A DNA stretch of 44,473 nt from Streptomyces sp. NRRL B-1347. Lineage in GTDB: Bacteria > Actinomycetota > Actinomycetes > Streptomycetales > Streptomycetaceae. The translations under genes and the position numbers were made by a program. Below, in pieces: positions 18,780-27,246 of the stretch. Under the pieces are notes generated by a model. It had not been told where the DNA came from, ran no database searches, and saw only the letters and a list, made by a program, of their open reading frames with translations. Each line of letters opens with the position of its first letter. Positions within the stretch are counted from its first letter, which is position 1. Where the stretch lies: NCBI RefSeq assembly GCF_000720325.1, contig NZ_JOJM01000070.1, positions 1-44,473 of the forward strand, written 5' to 3'.

Positions 18780-20978
18780 CTACAGGCCGAGGGACCGCTT
18801 CAGGAAGTCGACCTGGAACAGCAGGAGGTTCTCCGCGACCTGCTCCTGGGGCGTCATGTGCGTGACCCCGGAGAGGGGGAGCACCTCGTGCGGCCGCCCG
18901 GCCGCGAGCAGCGCGGAGGACAGCCGCAGCGAGTGCGCGACGACCACGTTGTCGTCGGCGAGGCCATGGATGACCAGCAGCGGCCGGTGCGGCTCGGCGG
19001 CGTCGACGAGCCCTTCGTCGGCGACCAGGGAGCTGGTGCGGTAGGCCTCGGGCGAGGTGTGCGGGTCGCCCAGGTACCGCTCCTGGTAGTGCGTGTCGTA
19101 CAGGCGCAGATCCGTCACCGGTGCCCCGGCCACCGCCGCGTGGAAGACGTCGGGGCGGCGCAGGACCGCCATCGCCGAGAGGTAGCCGCCGAAGGACCAG
19201 CCGCGGATGGCGACGCGGTCCAGGTCGAGCGGGAAGCGCTCGGCGAGCGCGTGCAGGGCCTCCACCTGGTCGTCGAGGGTGCGGGTCAGATCGCCCTTGA
19301 CGGCCTTCTCCCAGGCGGGCGAGCGGCCCGGCGTCCCGCGTCCGTCGGCGACGACGACCGCGAAGCCCTGGTCGGCGAACCACTGCGAGGTGAGGAACAC
19401 GTTCCGCGCGCTGAGCACCCGCTGGGCGTGCGGGCCGCCGTACGGATCCAGGAGGACGGGGAGCCGCGTTCCGGTGGACGGGTCGTACCCCGTCGGAAGC
19501 AGGACGGCGCACGGAATCCTCTGTGCGCCCCCCTCGGTGAGCGTCACGCGCGGGGTGAGCCCCGGCTGCTGCGCGTGGGAGACGACGGTCGCGATCTGCT
19601 TGCCGTCGCGCAGCACGCGGACCCGTGAGCCGTAGTGGTCGAGCGTGGCCGAAACAAGCACCGTGACGTCGCCCGCCCGGACCGCCGAGTGCACCCCGGG
19701 CTCCTGCGAGACCCGCTCCACGCCGAGCTCGTTGACGCGGTAGACGTGCACCTCGCCGAGGGCCTGCTCGGTGGCGGCCTCGCCCGCCGACGCCGAGACC
19801 AGCACCGAGTCGTCGGTCACGTCGAGCACGGCGCGGACGTGCAGCTGCGGTCCCGTCAGCGGCCGTTCGCCGACCGCGAGGACCCGCGCGCCGCCCTCGT
19901 CCGCGATCCGCACGAGCTGCCCGCTGGGGGACCAGCAGGGCACGCCGGGGAACAGTTCCAGCCAGTCCTCGTCCTCGTCGGCGTGCACCATCCGCGTCGC
20001 CCCGGTGCCGGGGTCCACGGCCAGATACAGCGCGCTGCGCTGGTCCCGGGCCTGGACGAGGAGCAGCGGCGCCCCGCTCGCCGACCAGTGCACGCGGGCC
20101 AGGTACGGATAGCGCTCGCGGTCCCAGACGACCTCCGTACGGCTGCCGTCGAGGCCGATCACGAAGAGCCGCACGTCCGCGTTGGGCGTGCCCGCCGCGG
20201 GGTACGCGACCTGCTCCGGCTCCCGCTCCGGATGCGCGGGATCGGCGATCCACCAGCGCCGCACCGGGGCGTCGTCGACCCGCGCGACCAGGAGCCGGTC
20301 GGACTCCGGCGACCACCAGAAGCCCCGGGAGCGCTGCATCTCCTCGGCCGCGATGAACTCGGCGAGCCCGTACGTCACCGTGCCGGCCTCGTCGCCCGTC
20401 GGCTCCGCGAGCGCCCGGTCCGCCCCGCCGTCGGCGCCCGTGACGCGCAGCGCGCCCTCGGCGACGTACGCGACGTGCCGGCCGTCCGGCGACGGGCGCG
20501 GGTCGATCACCGGTCCCGGCACGGGCAGCTCGCGCGCCGTGCCCGCGCGCAGCTCAGCGGCGAAGAGACGGCCCGAGAGGGCGAACGCCGCCAGCTCCAC
20601 CGCCGCGTCCGTGGCGTACCCGACGACTCCGGCACCGCCCTCGCGGCTGCGCTCCCGGCGCGCCCGCTCGGCGGCGGAGAGGTGCTCGGCCGAGCCGCCG
20701 AGCAGGGCCTGCGGATCGGCGGCGACGCGCTCCACGGGCGACCCGTCGGCGGCGAGGTCGAGGACCCACAGCTGGTTCGCGCGGTCCGTGCCGGACGCGG
20801 AGCGGACGAAGACGACGCGGGAGCCGTCCGGCGCGATCGTGAACGCGCGCGGCGTCCCGAGGGAGAAGCGCTGCGTACGGGCGTGCCGGCGCGGGAACGA
20901 AAGCCGCTGCGCGGCGGCGCCCGGCGTGGTCTCGGGCCGCTCGGAGTTCTCGGCGGTCTCGGGGTTCTGGGTGGTCAT
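18780..20978 (-). CDS. S9 family prolyl oligopeptidase / DPP-IV-like peptidase
   Basis: This 732-residue protein has an N-terminal DPPIV beta-propeller (about 60-480; repeats such as 'SPDGRHVAYVAEGALRV' and 'WWSPESDRLLVARVDD') and a C-terminal alpha/beta-hydrolase domain. The nucleophile motif is GWSFGG, with Ser595. The acid is in 'VIHGLADDNVV' and the histidine in 'LSGVTHMTPQEQ' near the end. There is no signal peptide, so it is probably cytoplasmic. It would cleave X-Pro or short peptides, and its place beside two oligopeptide importers suggests it processes imported peptides (inference). The GGAGG at the start abuts the ATG, so the exact start is slightly uncertain. Confidence 0.92.
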   Translation of the reverse strand: MTTQNPETAENSERPETTPGAAAQRLSFPRRHARTQRFSLGTPRAFTIAPDGSRVVFVRSASGTDRANQLWVLDLAADGSPVERVAADPQALLGGSAEHLSAAERARRERSREGGAGVVGYATDAAVELAAFALSGRLFAAELRAGTARELPVPGPVIDPRPSPDGRHVAYVAEGALRVTGADGGADRALAEPTGDEAGTVTYGLAEFIAAEEMQRSRGFWWSPESDRLLVARVDDAPVRRWWIADPAHPEREPEQVAYPAAGTPNADVRLFVIGLDGSRTEVVWDRERYPYLARVHWSASGAPLLLVQARDQRSALYLAVDPGTGATRMVHADEDEDWLELFPGVPCWSPSGQLVRIADEGGARVLAVGERPLTGPQLHVRAVLDVTDDSVLVSASAGEAATEQALGEVHVYRVNELGVERVSQEPGVHSAVRAGDVTVLVSATLDHYGSRVRVLRDGKQIATVVSHAQQPGLTPRVTLTEGGAQRIPCAVLLPTGYDPSTGTRLPVLLDPYGGPHAQRVLSARNVFLTSQWFADQGFAVVVADGRGTPGRSPAWEKAVKGDLTRTLDDQVEALHALAERFPLDLDRVAIRGWSFGGYLSAMAVLRRPDVFHAAVAGAPVTDLRLYDTHYQERYLGDPHTSPEAYRTSSLVADEGLVDAAEPHRPLLVIHGLADDNVVVAHSLRLSSALLAAGRPHEVLPLSGVTHMTPQEQVAENLLLFQVDFLKRSLGL

Positions 20979-21037
20979 CCTCCGAGCCTAAGTGTGATGC
21001 GCCCCCCGTGTTTCGGTGCTCCGACTCATGTGATTCC

Positions 21038-21056
21038 ACGGATAGTTATGATCCGT
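21038..21056. promoter_or_regulatory. Operator-like inverted repeat between divergent genes
   Basis: ACGGAT (21038-21043) and ATCCGT (21051-21056) are perfect inverted arms with a 7-nt spacer that includes TATGAT. It lies between the divergent peptidase and small membrane-protein genes. A role in either promoter is inferred. Confidence 0.35.
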
Positions 21057-21147
21057 AGCGCGTGGTGGGTAGGACCTTGCTGGCACGGGTGGAGGACTCC
21101 GCCGGCGAGGCAGGGGTGAGGCTCGGGGAAGTGGGAGGTGATCCGGC

Positions 21148-21342
21148 GTGGTGCTGTCGGTCTCGGTGGTGCTGTTGCTGGCCATCATCGTGGTCATGTT
21201 GGTGCGGAAGCAGGGGCTCAAGATGATCCACGCGATCGTCTGCGCCCTGCTCGGGTTCTACCTGGCCAGTTCGTCGGTGGCGCCAACCATCGACGAACTG
21301 TCGACGAACCTGGCGGGCGTGATCGAGGACATCGACCCCTGA
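21148..21342 (+). CDS. Small one-helix membrane protein
   Basis: This 64-residue protein has a GTG start (21148, or 21151 one codon later) 9 nt after GGGAGG. Residues 3-20 form a hydrophobic helix (VLSVSVVLLLAIIVVMLV), then basic 'RKQGLKMIHAIVCALLGFYLASS' and an acidic C-terminus. The central QGLK-HA-C-GFYLA pattern resembles short actinobacterial proteins I associate with integrative elements and with conserved chromosomal loci. I cannot name a function. It is followed by a strong hairpin, so it is probably a single-gene unit. Confidence 0.75.
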   Translation: MVLSVSVVLLLAIIVVMLVRKQGLKMIHAIVCALLGFYLASSSVAPTIDELSTNLAGVIEDIDP

Positions 21343-21358
21343 GGTGTCTCCACCGCTG

Positions 21359-21386
21359 CCGTGGCGCCGGCCGACCGGCGCCACGG
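21359..21386 (+). terminator. Terminator after the small membrane-protein gene
   Basis: CCGTGGCGCCGG (21359-21370) pairs perfectly with 21375-21386 around a CCGA loop, 16 nt after the stop codon. Confidence 0.75.
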
Positions 21387-21442
21387 GGCGGACGTGCGCC
21401 GTGCGGGCGGGGGCGGGTGCGCCGGGCTCGTAGGCTGTTCCC

Positions 21443-22351
21443 ATGACGGAACTGCCCGCCCGGCGCCTGCTGCTCGTGCACGCGCACCCCGACGACGAGT
21501 CGATCAACAACGGCGCGACGATGGCCGCGTACGCGGCCGCCGGTGCCCGTGTCACGTTGGTGACCTGCACGCTCGGCGAGGAGGGCGAGGTCATCCCGGC
21601 GGAGCTCGCGCACCTCGCCCCCGACCGCGAGGACGCGCTCGGCGCGTACCGCGTCGGGGAGCTGGCCGCCGCGATGAAGGAGCTCGGCGTCACGGACCAC
21701 CGCTTCCTCGGCGGCGCCGGGCGCTACCGCGACTCCGGGATGATGGGCGTCGAGCAGAACCACCGTCCCGGCGCCTTCTGGGCCGCCGACGTGGACGAGG
21801 CCGCGGCACACCTCGTCGAGGTGATCCGCGAGGTGCGGCCGCAGGTGCTCGTCACCTACGACCCCGAAGGGGGCTACGGCCACCCCGACCACATCCAGGC
21901 GCACCGCGTCGCCATGCGCGCCGTGGACCTCGCGGCCGAGCCCGGCTTCCGCACCGACCTGGGCGCGCCGCACGCGGTCGCCAAGGTCTACTGGAACCGC
22001 GTGCCGCGCCCGGTCGTCGAGGAGGGCTTCCGGCGCCTCGCGGACGCGCTGCCCGCCTCGCCCTTCACGGCCGCCGCGAGCACGGCCGACGTGCCGGGCG
22101 TGACGGACGACGAGCGGATCACCGCGGAGATCGGCGGGCCCGCCTTCGGCGCCGCCAAGGCCGCGGCGATGCGGGCCCACGCCACCCAGATCGAGGTGCG
22201 CGAGCCGCTGTTCGCGCTGTCGAACGGCCTGGCCCAGCCGATCTTCGCCACCGAGTACTACGAGCTGGTGCGGGGCGAGTCGGGGGCGGCGCCCGGCGCG
22301 CGCGAGACCGATCTGTTCGCCGGGCTCGGCACCGAAGGGATGGACCAGTGA
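21443..22351 (+). CDS. mshB: GlcNAc-Ins deacetylase MshB (mycothiol biosynthesis)
   Basis: This 302-residue zinc-dependent LmbE/PIG-L-family enzyme removes the acetyl group from GlcNAc-inositol, the second step of mycothiol synthesis. The zinc motif AHPDDE (residues 14-19) sits in '[18 protein letters not shown]'. '[12 protein letters not shown]' is characteristic of MshB. The third metal ligand is in '[12 protein letters not shown]' and the C-terminus is typical ('[20 protein letters not shown]'). It overlaps the next gene by 4 nt (GTGA), implying coupled translation. Confidence 0.95.
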   Translation: MTELPARRLLLVHAHPDDESINNGATMAAYAAAGARVTLVTCTLGEEGEVIPAELAHLAPDREDALGAYRVGELAAAMKELGVTDHRFLGGAGRYRDSGMMGVEQNHRPGAFWAADVDEAAAHLVEVIREVRPQVLVTYDPEGGYGHPDHIQAHRVAMRAVDLAAEPGFRTDLGAPHAVAKVYWNRVPRPVVEEGFRRLADALPASPFTAAASTADVPGVTDDERITAEIGGPAFGAAKAAAMRAHATQIEVREPLFALSNGLAQPIFATEYYELVRGESGAAPGARETDLFAGLGTEGMDQ

Positions 22352-22917
22352 GCACGCGATCCAGGGCCTCGTCCGCCGCCGAGTCGGCCGACTCGGGCAA
22401 GTCCAGCAAGTCCGGCAAGTCCGGCAAGTCTGCTGCGAAGTCCGCCACGAAGTCCGCTGCGAAGCCCGCCCGGCCCGCGAAGCCGTCCCCGGCCGCCGGT
22501 TCCGGCGCGGCGGCCGCCGCCGTGCCCGGCAGCTTCCTCGCCCAGCCGCTGAACGCCGCCCGGATCGTGGCGTACGTCGCGCTCTTCCTGCTCGGCGCCT
22601 TCGTCGGGGTCGCGGGGGCGCTCGTCCAACAGGGCTGGTTCCCCGGCGGGTTGCTGCTCGCGCTCGCCGGAGCCGCCGGTGCCTTCTACGGCGGCTCGCG
22701 CGCCACCGGCACCAGAGCCGGGGCCCTCGCGCCCGCCGGAGGGTGGCTCGCCGCCGTCATGCTGCTCACGGCGACCCGCCCGGAGGGCGACTTCGTGTTC
22801 GGGGCCGGACTCGGCTCGTACGTCTTCCTGCTCGGCGGCATGGGCGTGGCTGTGATGTGTGCCACGCTCTGGCAGCGGCCGCAACCAGGCGCGTCCGACG
22901 CCCGACTTGGCAAGTGA
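22348..22917 (+). CDS. Small membrane protein coupled to mshB
   Basis: This 189-residue protein starts at a GTG overlapping the mshB stop codon. The N-terminal 65 residues are a Ser/Lys/Ala repeat region (for example [16 protein letters not shown]), highly basic and disordered. Four hydrophobic segments follow (about 72-90, 97-117, 132-145 and 155-172). It resembles uncharacterised Streptomyces membrane proteins (possibly DUF6113) found after mshB. Function is unknown; the coupling to mshB is conserved in my recollection but need not be functional. Confidence 0.85.
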   Translation: MSTRSRASSAAESADSGKSSKSGKSGKSAAKSATKSAAKPARPAKPSPAAGSGAAAAAVPGSFLAQPLNAARIVAYVALFLLGAFVGVAGALVQQGWFPGGLLLALAGAAGAFYGGSRATGTRAGALAPAGGWLAAVMLLTATRPEGDFVFGAGLGSYVFLLGGMGVAVMCATLWQRPQPGASDARLGK

Positions 22918-23057
22918 CGTACCACTTGAGACCGTCCCCGGCAGGGGTTTGACGCCGGTCACGGGATGCCTGCCGACGGCGGCCAGTATGGTGGTGCGCG
23001 CCGCCGAGCCGCCCGAGTGGTCGAGACGGGCGGCGGAGCCAACCAGGAGAACCTGCC

Positions 23058-25175
23058 TTGAGTCGTGAAACTGACAGTTCGTCCTCCGGTCCTCACGGGC
23101 GCGCGGGAGCCGCGTACCCGTCGGGGACGCCGCCGTACGGCTCGCCCGCTCAGGGCGTCGGCCCGGACGGCGGACCGGACGGCGCCGGGCTCGGGCCCGG
23201 CGACCGGCGCTCCGACGAACCGAAGACCGAGACCACCCTGACCACCCGCATCCGGATCAACATCCCCGGATCGCGTCCCATCCCGCCCGTCGTGATGCGC
23301 ACGCCGGTCGGGGACGCCGACGGGGACAGAGGCACGGAACCGCAGGGCCTGGACGACACCGCCGCGGGCCCGGGCGGGTCCGCTTCGGCGCTGTCGGGAC
23401 CCGCTCCGGTCGCGCCCGCCCCCGGTGGCACGGTGAACGGCGGTGCCGTTCCGCAGGCGTCCGCGGGGCCCGCCGGAGGTTCCGCTTCCGGTGACGACGG
23501 CGGGGAGCCCGCGAGCGACTGGTTCGCGCCGCGCAAGGCCTCGCCCAAGGGTCCGTCCACCCCGGCGACCCCTTCTCCCTCTTCGGGCACCGGTTCGGGT
23601 GACTCCGGCACGGGGGGCTACGACGTCTCCGCCGCCGTGGCGGCCGGACCGCTCGGCTCCGGCGGGGAGCCGCACCGCGACGACCTCCCGTACTACTCCG
23701 GCGACGACCGGCCCGCCGGTCCCACCGGGGGACCGGTGACCGGTGACGGCCCGATGCTGACGCCGGAGCCCCCGGCCGAGCCCGGCCCGTACGGGGCCGG
23801 CGCCGCCGACCCGTACGGGACCGGCACCGACCCCTTCGCGACCGGTCCCGCGGACCCCGGCGGCCCGGGCGGCCCCGGCCGTCTCAGCGACGACACCGCG
23901 ATCCTCACGCCGCAGAAGCCCGTGCCCGGCGCGGGCGGCCCCGGCGGCACCCGGCCGCCCGCGCCCGGCGGCCCCGGGATCCCGGGCGGCCAGAGCGGCC
24001 AGGGCGCCCCTGGAGTGCCCGGTGTCCCAGGCGTCCCCGGTGTCCCCGGAGGAAACGTCTCGGGTGACACCCTGAACAGCGGCATCCCGGTCGTCCCGCC
24101 CGCCCAGAACTCGCCGTTCGCGCCCGGCGCGCCCGGTGACGGACCGGTGCCGCACACGCCCCCGAAGCTGCCCGAGCCCGTGCAGCAGAAGGCCCCGGCC
24201 GCCCCTGCGGCCAAGAAGGCCAAGAAGAAGGGCCGCAGCAAGCTGGTGATGCTCGCCGGTCTCGTCGTGGTCATCGGCTGCGGCGCGTACGGCGCGGGCC
24301 TCCTGATGAACCACGCGGACGTGCCCAAGGGCACCACCGTCCTCGGCGTCGACATCGGCGGCGGCACCCGCGACGAGGCCGTCAAGAAGCTCGACGCGGC
24401 CCTCGGCGAGCGCGTCAACAAGCCGCTCAAGCTGACGGTCGGCGGCGACACGGTCACCCTCAAGCCGGACCAGGCCGGGCTCACGCTCGACAGCCAGGCC
24501 ACGGTCCGCTCCGCCGCGGGCAGCGACTACAACCCGGTGTCGGTGATCGGCGGCCTGTTCGGCGGCGAGCGCGTCGTCGAGCCCGAGATGCCCGTCGACG
24601 AGGAGAAGCTGGCCGCCGCCCTGGAGCGCGCCGCGGGCGGCTCCGGCTCCGCCAAGGAGGGCACGGTCAAGTTCGAGCCCGGCAAGGCCGTCGCCGTGCA
24701 CGGCAGGGCGGGCAAGGGCATCGACGCCGAGAAGGCGTCGGCCGCGGTCGCCGAGGCGTACAAGAAGCAGGTCGAGACCGGCAGCGCGGGCAGCGTCGCG
24801 GTGCCCGTCACGAACCGGAAGCCGACCGTCTCGGACGCCGAGGTCGACCGGTTCATGCGGGAGTTCGCCAAGCCCGCCATGTCCGCCAACGTCACCATCA
24901 AGGCGGGCGCGGGCGGCGGCATCCCGCTCGGCCCGGCGCGGTCGCTGCCGCAGGTCCTCGGCGTGAAGGTCGTGGACGGCAAGCTCGTCGAGACGTACGA
25001 CCTCAAGGCGCTCAAGGCGCTCTACGGCAGCACCTTCGACGGCGTCCTGATCCAGCGCGGCAACGGCAAGAAGACGCCGGTCCAGCCGACCGACGTCGCC
25101 CAGGCCATGGGCAAGGCGCTGCGCGGCAAGACGCCCGCCGAGCGGATCGGCGTGATCGAAACGAACGCGAGTTAG
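23058..25175 (+). CDS. Membrane-anchored protein with Gly/Pro-rich cytoplasmic region and peptidoglycan-binding-like domain
   Basis: This 705-residue protein has a TTG start 7 nt after AGGAGA. Residues 1-390 are Gly/Pro/Asp-rich and disordered, including a collagen-like stretch (GVPGVPGVPGVPGG at about 320-333). A basic segment KKAKKKGRSK and one transmembrane helix (LVMLAGLVVVIGCGAYGAGLLM, about 396-417) follow. The extracytoplasmic part starts 'VPKGTTVLGVDIGGGTRDEAVKKLDAAL', the usual opening of the PG_binding_4 domain that precedes VanW or transpeptidase domains. No VanW domain is present and the protein ends after a second such repeat-like region. It is probably a cell-envelope protein; the partner is unknown. 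Confidence 0.85.
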   Translation: MSRETDSSSSGPHGRAGAAYPSGTPPYGSPAQGVGPDGGPDGAGLGPGDRRSDEPKTETTLTTRIRINIPGSRPIPPVVMRTPVGDADGDRGTEPQGLDDTAAGPGGSASALSGPAPVAPAPGGTVNGGAVPQASAGPAGGSASGDDGGEPASDWFAPRKASPKGPSTPATPSPSSGTGSGDSGTGGYDVSAAVAAGPLGSGGEPHRDDLPYYSGDDRPAGPTGGPVTGDGPMLTPEPPAEPGPYGAGAADPYGTGTDPFATGPADPGGPGGPGRLSDDTAILTPQKPVPGAGGPGGTRPPAPGGPGIPGGQSGQGAPGVPGVPGVPGVPGGNVSGDTLNSGIPVVPPAQNSPFAPGAPGDGPVPHTPPKLPEPVQQKAPAAPAAKKAKKKGRSKLVMLAGLVVVIGCGAYGAGLLMNHADVPKGTTVLGVDIGGGTRDEAVKKLDAALGERVNKPLKLTVGGDTVTLKPDQAGLTLDSQATVRSAAGSDYNPVSVIGGLFGGERVVEPEMPVDEEKLAAALERAAGGSGSAKEGTVKFEPGKAVAVHGRAGKGIDAEKASAAVAEAYKKQVETGSAGSVAVPVTNRKPTVSDAEVDRFMREFAKPAMSANVTIKAGAGGGIPLGPARSLPQVLGVKVVDGKLVETYDLKALKALYGSTFDGVLIQRGNGKKTPVQPTDVAQAMGKALRGKTPAERIGVIETNAS

Positions 25176-25225
25176 CTTCGCTGGATCTGCCGCGATGGGC
25201 CCGTCGGTTGACTGCGGGTCCGTCG

Positions 25226-25264
25226 CGGCTGGTCGCGCAGTTCCCCGCGCCCCTTCGGGGCGCT
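25226..25264 (+). repeat. Dispersed Streptomyces repeat (GGCTGGTCGCGCAGTTCCCC type)
   Basis: CGGCTGGTCGCGCAGTTCCC followed by CGCGCCCCTTCGGGGCG is a sequence I know to be scattered in intergenic DNA of many Streptomyces. It ends in a GCCCC-TTC-GGGGC hairpin and may serve as terminator of the gene at 23058. A diverged inverse copy lies at 41408-41480. Confidence 0.65.
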
Positions 25265-25297
25265 GTCGTCAGGGCCCGGCGCCGTCGGTCACCCCTC

Positions 25298-25319
25298 CCG
25301 CATGACATCTGTCATGCGG
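25298..25319. promoter_or_regulatory. Perfect palindrome upstream of the ABC-2/two-component operon
   Basis: Ten-base arms CCGCATGACA (25298-25307) and TGTCATGCGG (25310-25319) are separated by TC. It lies about 50 nt before the operon start and is the strongest symmetric element near any regulator in the window. It is a candidate binding site for the NarL-type response regulator encoded at the end of the same operon (inference). Confidence 0.55.
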
Positions 25320-25366
25320 ATGTCACCACACCCGACACTGCCGTCACACCGCTCTGACCAGCGACG

Positions 25367-26335
25367 ATGATGCACATGACGACGACAGTGACAACGGCGG
25401 CGGGCCCCTCGGAGGCCTCGGTGAGCGCCGTGCGGTTCGACGCGGTGACCAAGTCCTACGGCGACGTACGGGCCGTCGACGGCCTCAGTCTCGACCTGCG
25501 GCCCGGCGAGACGGTGGCGCTGCTCGGGCCGAACGGCGCGGGCAAGTCGTCCACCCTGGACCTGCTCCTCGGCCTGCGCCGCCCGGACAGCGGCACGGTC
25601 AGCGTGTTCGGCACCGGACCGCGCGAGGCGATCACCGCGGGCCGCGTCGGGGCGATGCTGCAGAGCGGCGGCCTCATGGACGAGGTCTCGGTGCGCGAAC
25701 TGGTGCGCCTCGCCTGCGCGTTGCACCCGCGGCCGTACCGCGTGAACGACGTCCTCGCGCACGCGGGCATCACGCAGATCGCCGACCGCAAGGTCAACCG
25801 GCTCTCCGGCGGCCAGGAGCAGCGCGTCCGGTTCGCGCTCGCCACCGCGGGGGCCAACGACCTGATCGTCCTGGACGAGCCGACCACCGGCATGGACGTC
25901 AGCGCCCGCCAGGCGTTCTGGGCGACCATGCGGGAGCAGGCGGACCAGGGCCGCGCGGTCCTGTTCGCCACGCACTACCTGGAGGAGGCCGACGCGATCG
26001 CGGACCGCGTCCTGGTGCTGCACCGCGGCCGCCTCCTCGCCGACGGCACCGCCGCGGAGATCAAGGCGCGCGCGGGCGCCCGCAAGGTCAGTTTCGACCT
26101 GGCGGAGCTGACGGGACCCGGCGGGGACATTGCCGCCGAGCTGCGCGGACTTCCGCACGTCAGCGCGCTCGACGTGTCCGGGCGCACGGTCCGGCTGCAG
26201 TCCACCGACGCCGACGCCACCGTGCACGCGCTGTACGGCCTGGGCGTCTACCCCCGCAACCTGGAGGTCGCGGGCCTCGGCCTGGAGCAGGCCTTCGTCG
26301 CGATCACCGCGGCCGAGGAGGCGAGGACGGCATGA
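25367..26335 (+). CDS. ABC-2 type exporter ATPase
   Basis: This 322-residue ATPase (or 319 from the ATG at 25376) has Walker A GPNGAGKS, Q-loop 'GAMLQSGGLMDEVSV', signature LSGGQEQRVRFALA, Walker B LIVLDEPTTGMD and H-loop 'VLFATHYLEEADAIADR'. The C-terminal 80 residues follow the DrrA/CcmA-like pattern. It has no obvious ribosome site, so the transcript may be leaderless or nearly so. It is the first of four translationally coupled genes (ATPase, permease, kinase, regulator), a layout typical of sensed export of membrane-active compounds or of membrane-lipid sensing. Confidence 0.93.
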   Translation: MMHMTTTVTTAAGPSEASVSAVRFDAVTKSYGDVRAVDGLSLDLRPGETVALLGPNGAGKSSTLDLLLGLRRPDSGTVSVFGTGPREAITAGRVGAMLQSGGLMDEVSVRELVRLACALHPRPYRVNDVLAHAGITQIADRKVNRLSGGQEQRVRFALATAGANDLIVLDEPTTGMDVSARQAFWATMREQADQGRAVLFATHYLEEADAIADRVLVLHRGRLLADGTAAEIKARAGARKVSFDLAELTGPGGDIAAELRGLPHVSALDVSGRTVRLQSTDADATVHALYGLGVYPRNLEVAGLGLEQAFVAITAAEEARTA

Positions 26336-27246
26336 CCGGCACCTCCACCACGGCCCGCACCGGCGCCATCCGGAACACCGGCACCATCCCGCACCCCCAC
26401 ACGACCACGGAGACCGACGTGACCACGGCGACGCACACGACGACGGCGACGCACACGACGAGGGCACGGGCGGGCGCCCGGCGGGGCGCGGCGGGCTTCT
26501 CCTCCGCCGCCCTCGTCAAGCTGGAGATCAAGCGCTCCCTGCGCAACCGGAAGTTCCTGTTCTTCTCGGTGCTCTTCCCCGCGCTGCTCTTCCTCATCAC
26601 CGCGGGCGGCCAGGACGCCGACGTCAAGATGCCCCACAGCGGCGGCCTGAGCGTGCCCGCGTACCTGATGGTGTCCATGGCCTCCTTCGGGGCGCTCACC
26701 GCCGTCCTGATGGGCAACAGCGAGCGCATCGCCAAGGAGCGCGAGAGCGGCTGGGTGCGCCAGCTGCGCCTGACCAGCCTGCCGGGCCGCGGCTACGTGC
26801 TCGCCAAGACGGCCAGCGCCGCCGTCGTCAGCCTGCCGTCGATCGTCGTGGTCTTCGCGGCCGGCGCCGCCGTCAAGGGCGTCCGCCTGGACGTCTGGCA
26901 GTGGCTGGCCCTGACCGGCTCGATCTGGGCGGGCAGCCTGTGCTTCGCCGCGCTCGGCGTGGCCGTCGGCTACCTCGCCACCAGCGACACGGCGCGGCCG
27001 ATCGCGATGATCCTGTACTTCACGCTCTCGGTCCTCGGCGGCCTGTGGATGCCCTCGACGACGTTCCCGCACTGGCTCCAGACCCTCGGCGAGTGGCTGC
27101 CCACGCACGCGTACGCGGCGCTCGGCCGCGCCATCGAGCTGGGCGGCGCCCCGCACGCCAAGGACGTCGTCCTGCTCGTCGCGTACTTCGCGGCCTTCGC
27201 CGTGGGCGCGGCCTGGCTGTACCGGAAGGACACACTGAAGGCGTGA
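26332..27246 (+). CDS. ABC-2 type exporter permease
   Basis: This 304-residue protein overlaps the ATPase gene by 4 nt (ATGA). A Thr/His-rich low-complexity N-terminus (TTTETDVTTATHTTTATHTT) of about 55 residues precedes 'KLEIKRSLRNRKFLFFSVLFPALLFLI'. Six hydrophobic helices in the ABC2_membrane pattern follow. An alternative GTG at 26419, with GGAG 6 nt upstream and in frame, would remove 29 residues including part of this odd tail and is equally plausible. The next gene overlaps by 4 nt. The substrate is unknown. Confidence 0.9.
   Translation: MTGTSTTARTGAIRNTGTIPHPHTTTETDVTTATHTTTATHTTRARAGARRGAAGFSSAALVKLEIKRSLRNRKFLFFSVLFPALLFLITAGGQDADVKMPHSGGLSVPAYLMVSMASFGALTAVLMGNSERIAKERESGWVRQLRLTSLPGRGYVLAKTASAAVVSLPSIVVVFAAGAAVKGVRLDVWQWLALTGSIWAGSLCFAALGVAVGYLATSDTARPIAMILYFTLSVLGGLWMPSTTFPHWLQTLGEWLPTHAYAALGRAIELGGAPHAKDVVLLVAYFAAFAVGAAWLYRKDTLKA

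Noticed and set aside
22380..22460. AAGTCCGGC repeats as a regulatory repeat array
   Set aside because: They are coding repeats (Lys-Ser-Gly) in the disordered tail of the protein coupled to mshB.
24006..24055. GTCCCAGGCGTCCCCGGTGT-type short repeats as a CRISPR or tandem array
   Set aside because: They are in frame and encode the GVPGVPG collagen-like stretch of the protein at 23058; no spacer structure exists.
18780..25175. A secondary-metabolite or RiPP cluster around the peptidase and importers
   Set aside because: No precursor peptide, lanthionine, radical-SAM, YcaO, NRPS or PKS gene is present; all genes have plausible housekeeping or envelope roles.
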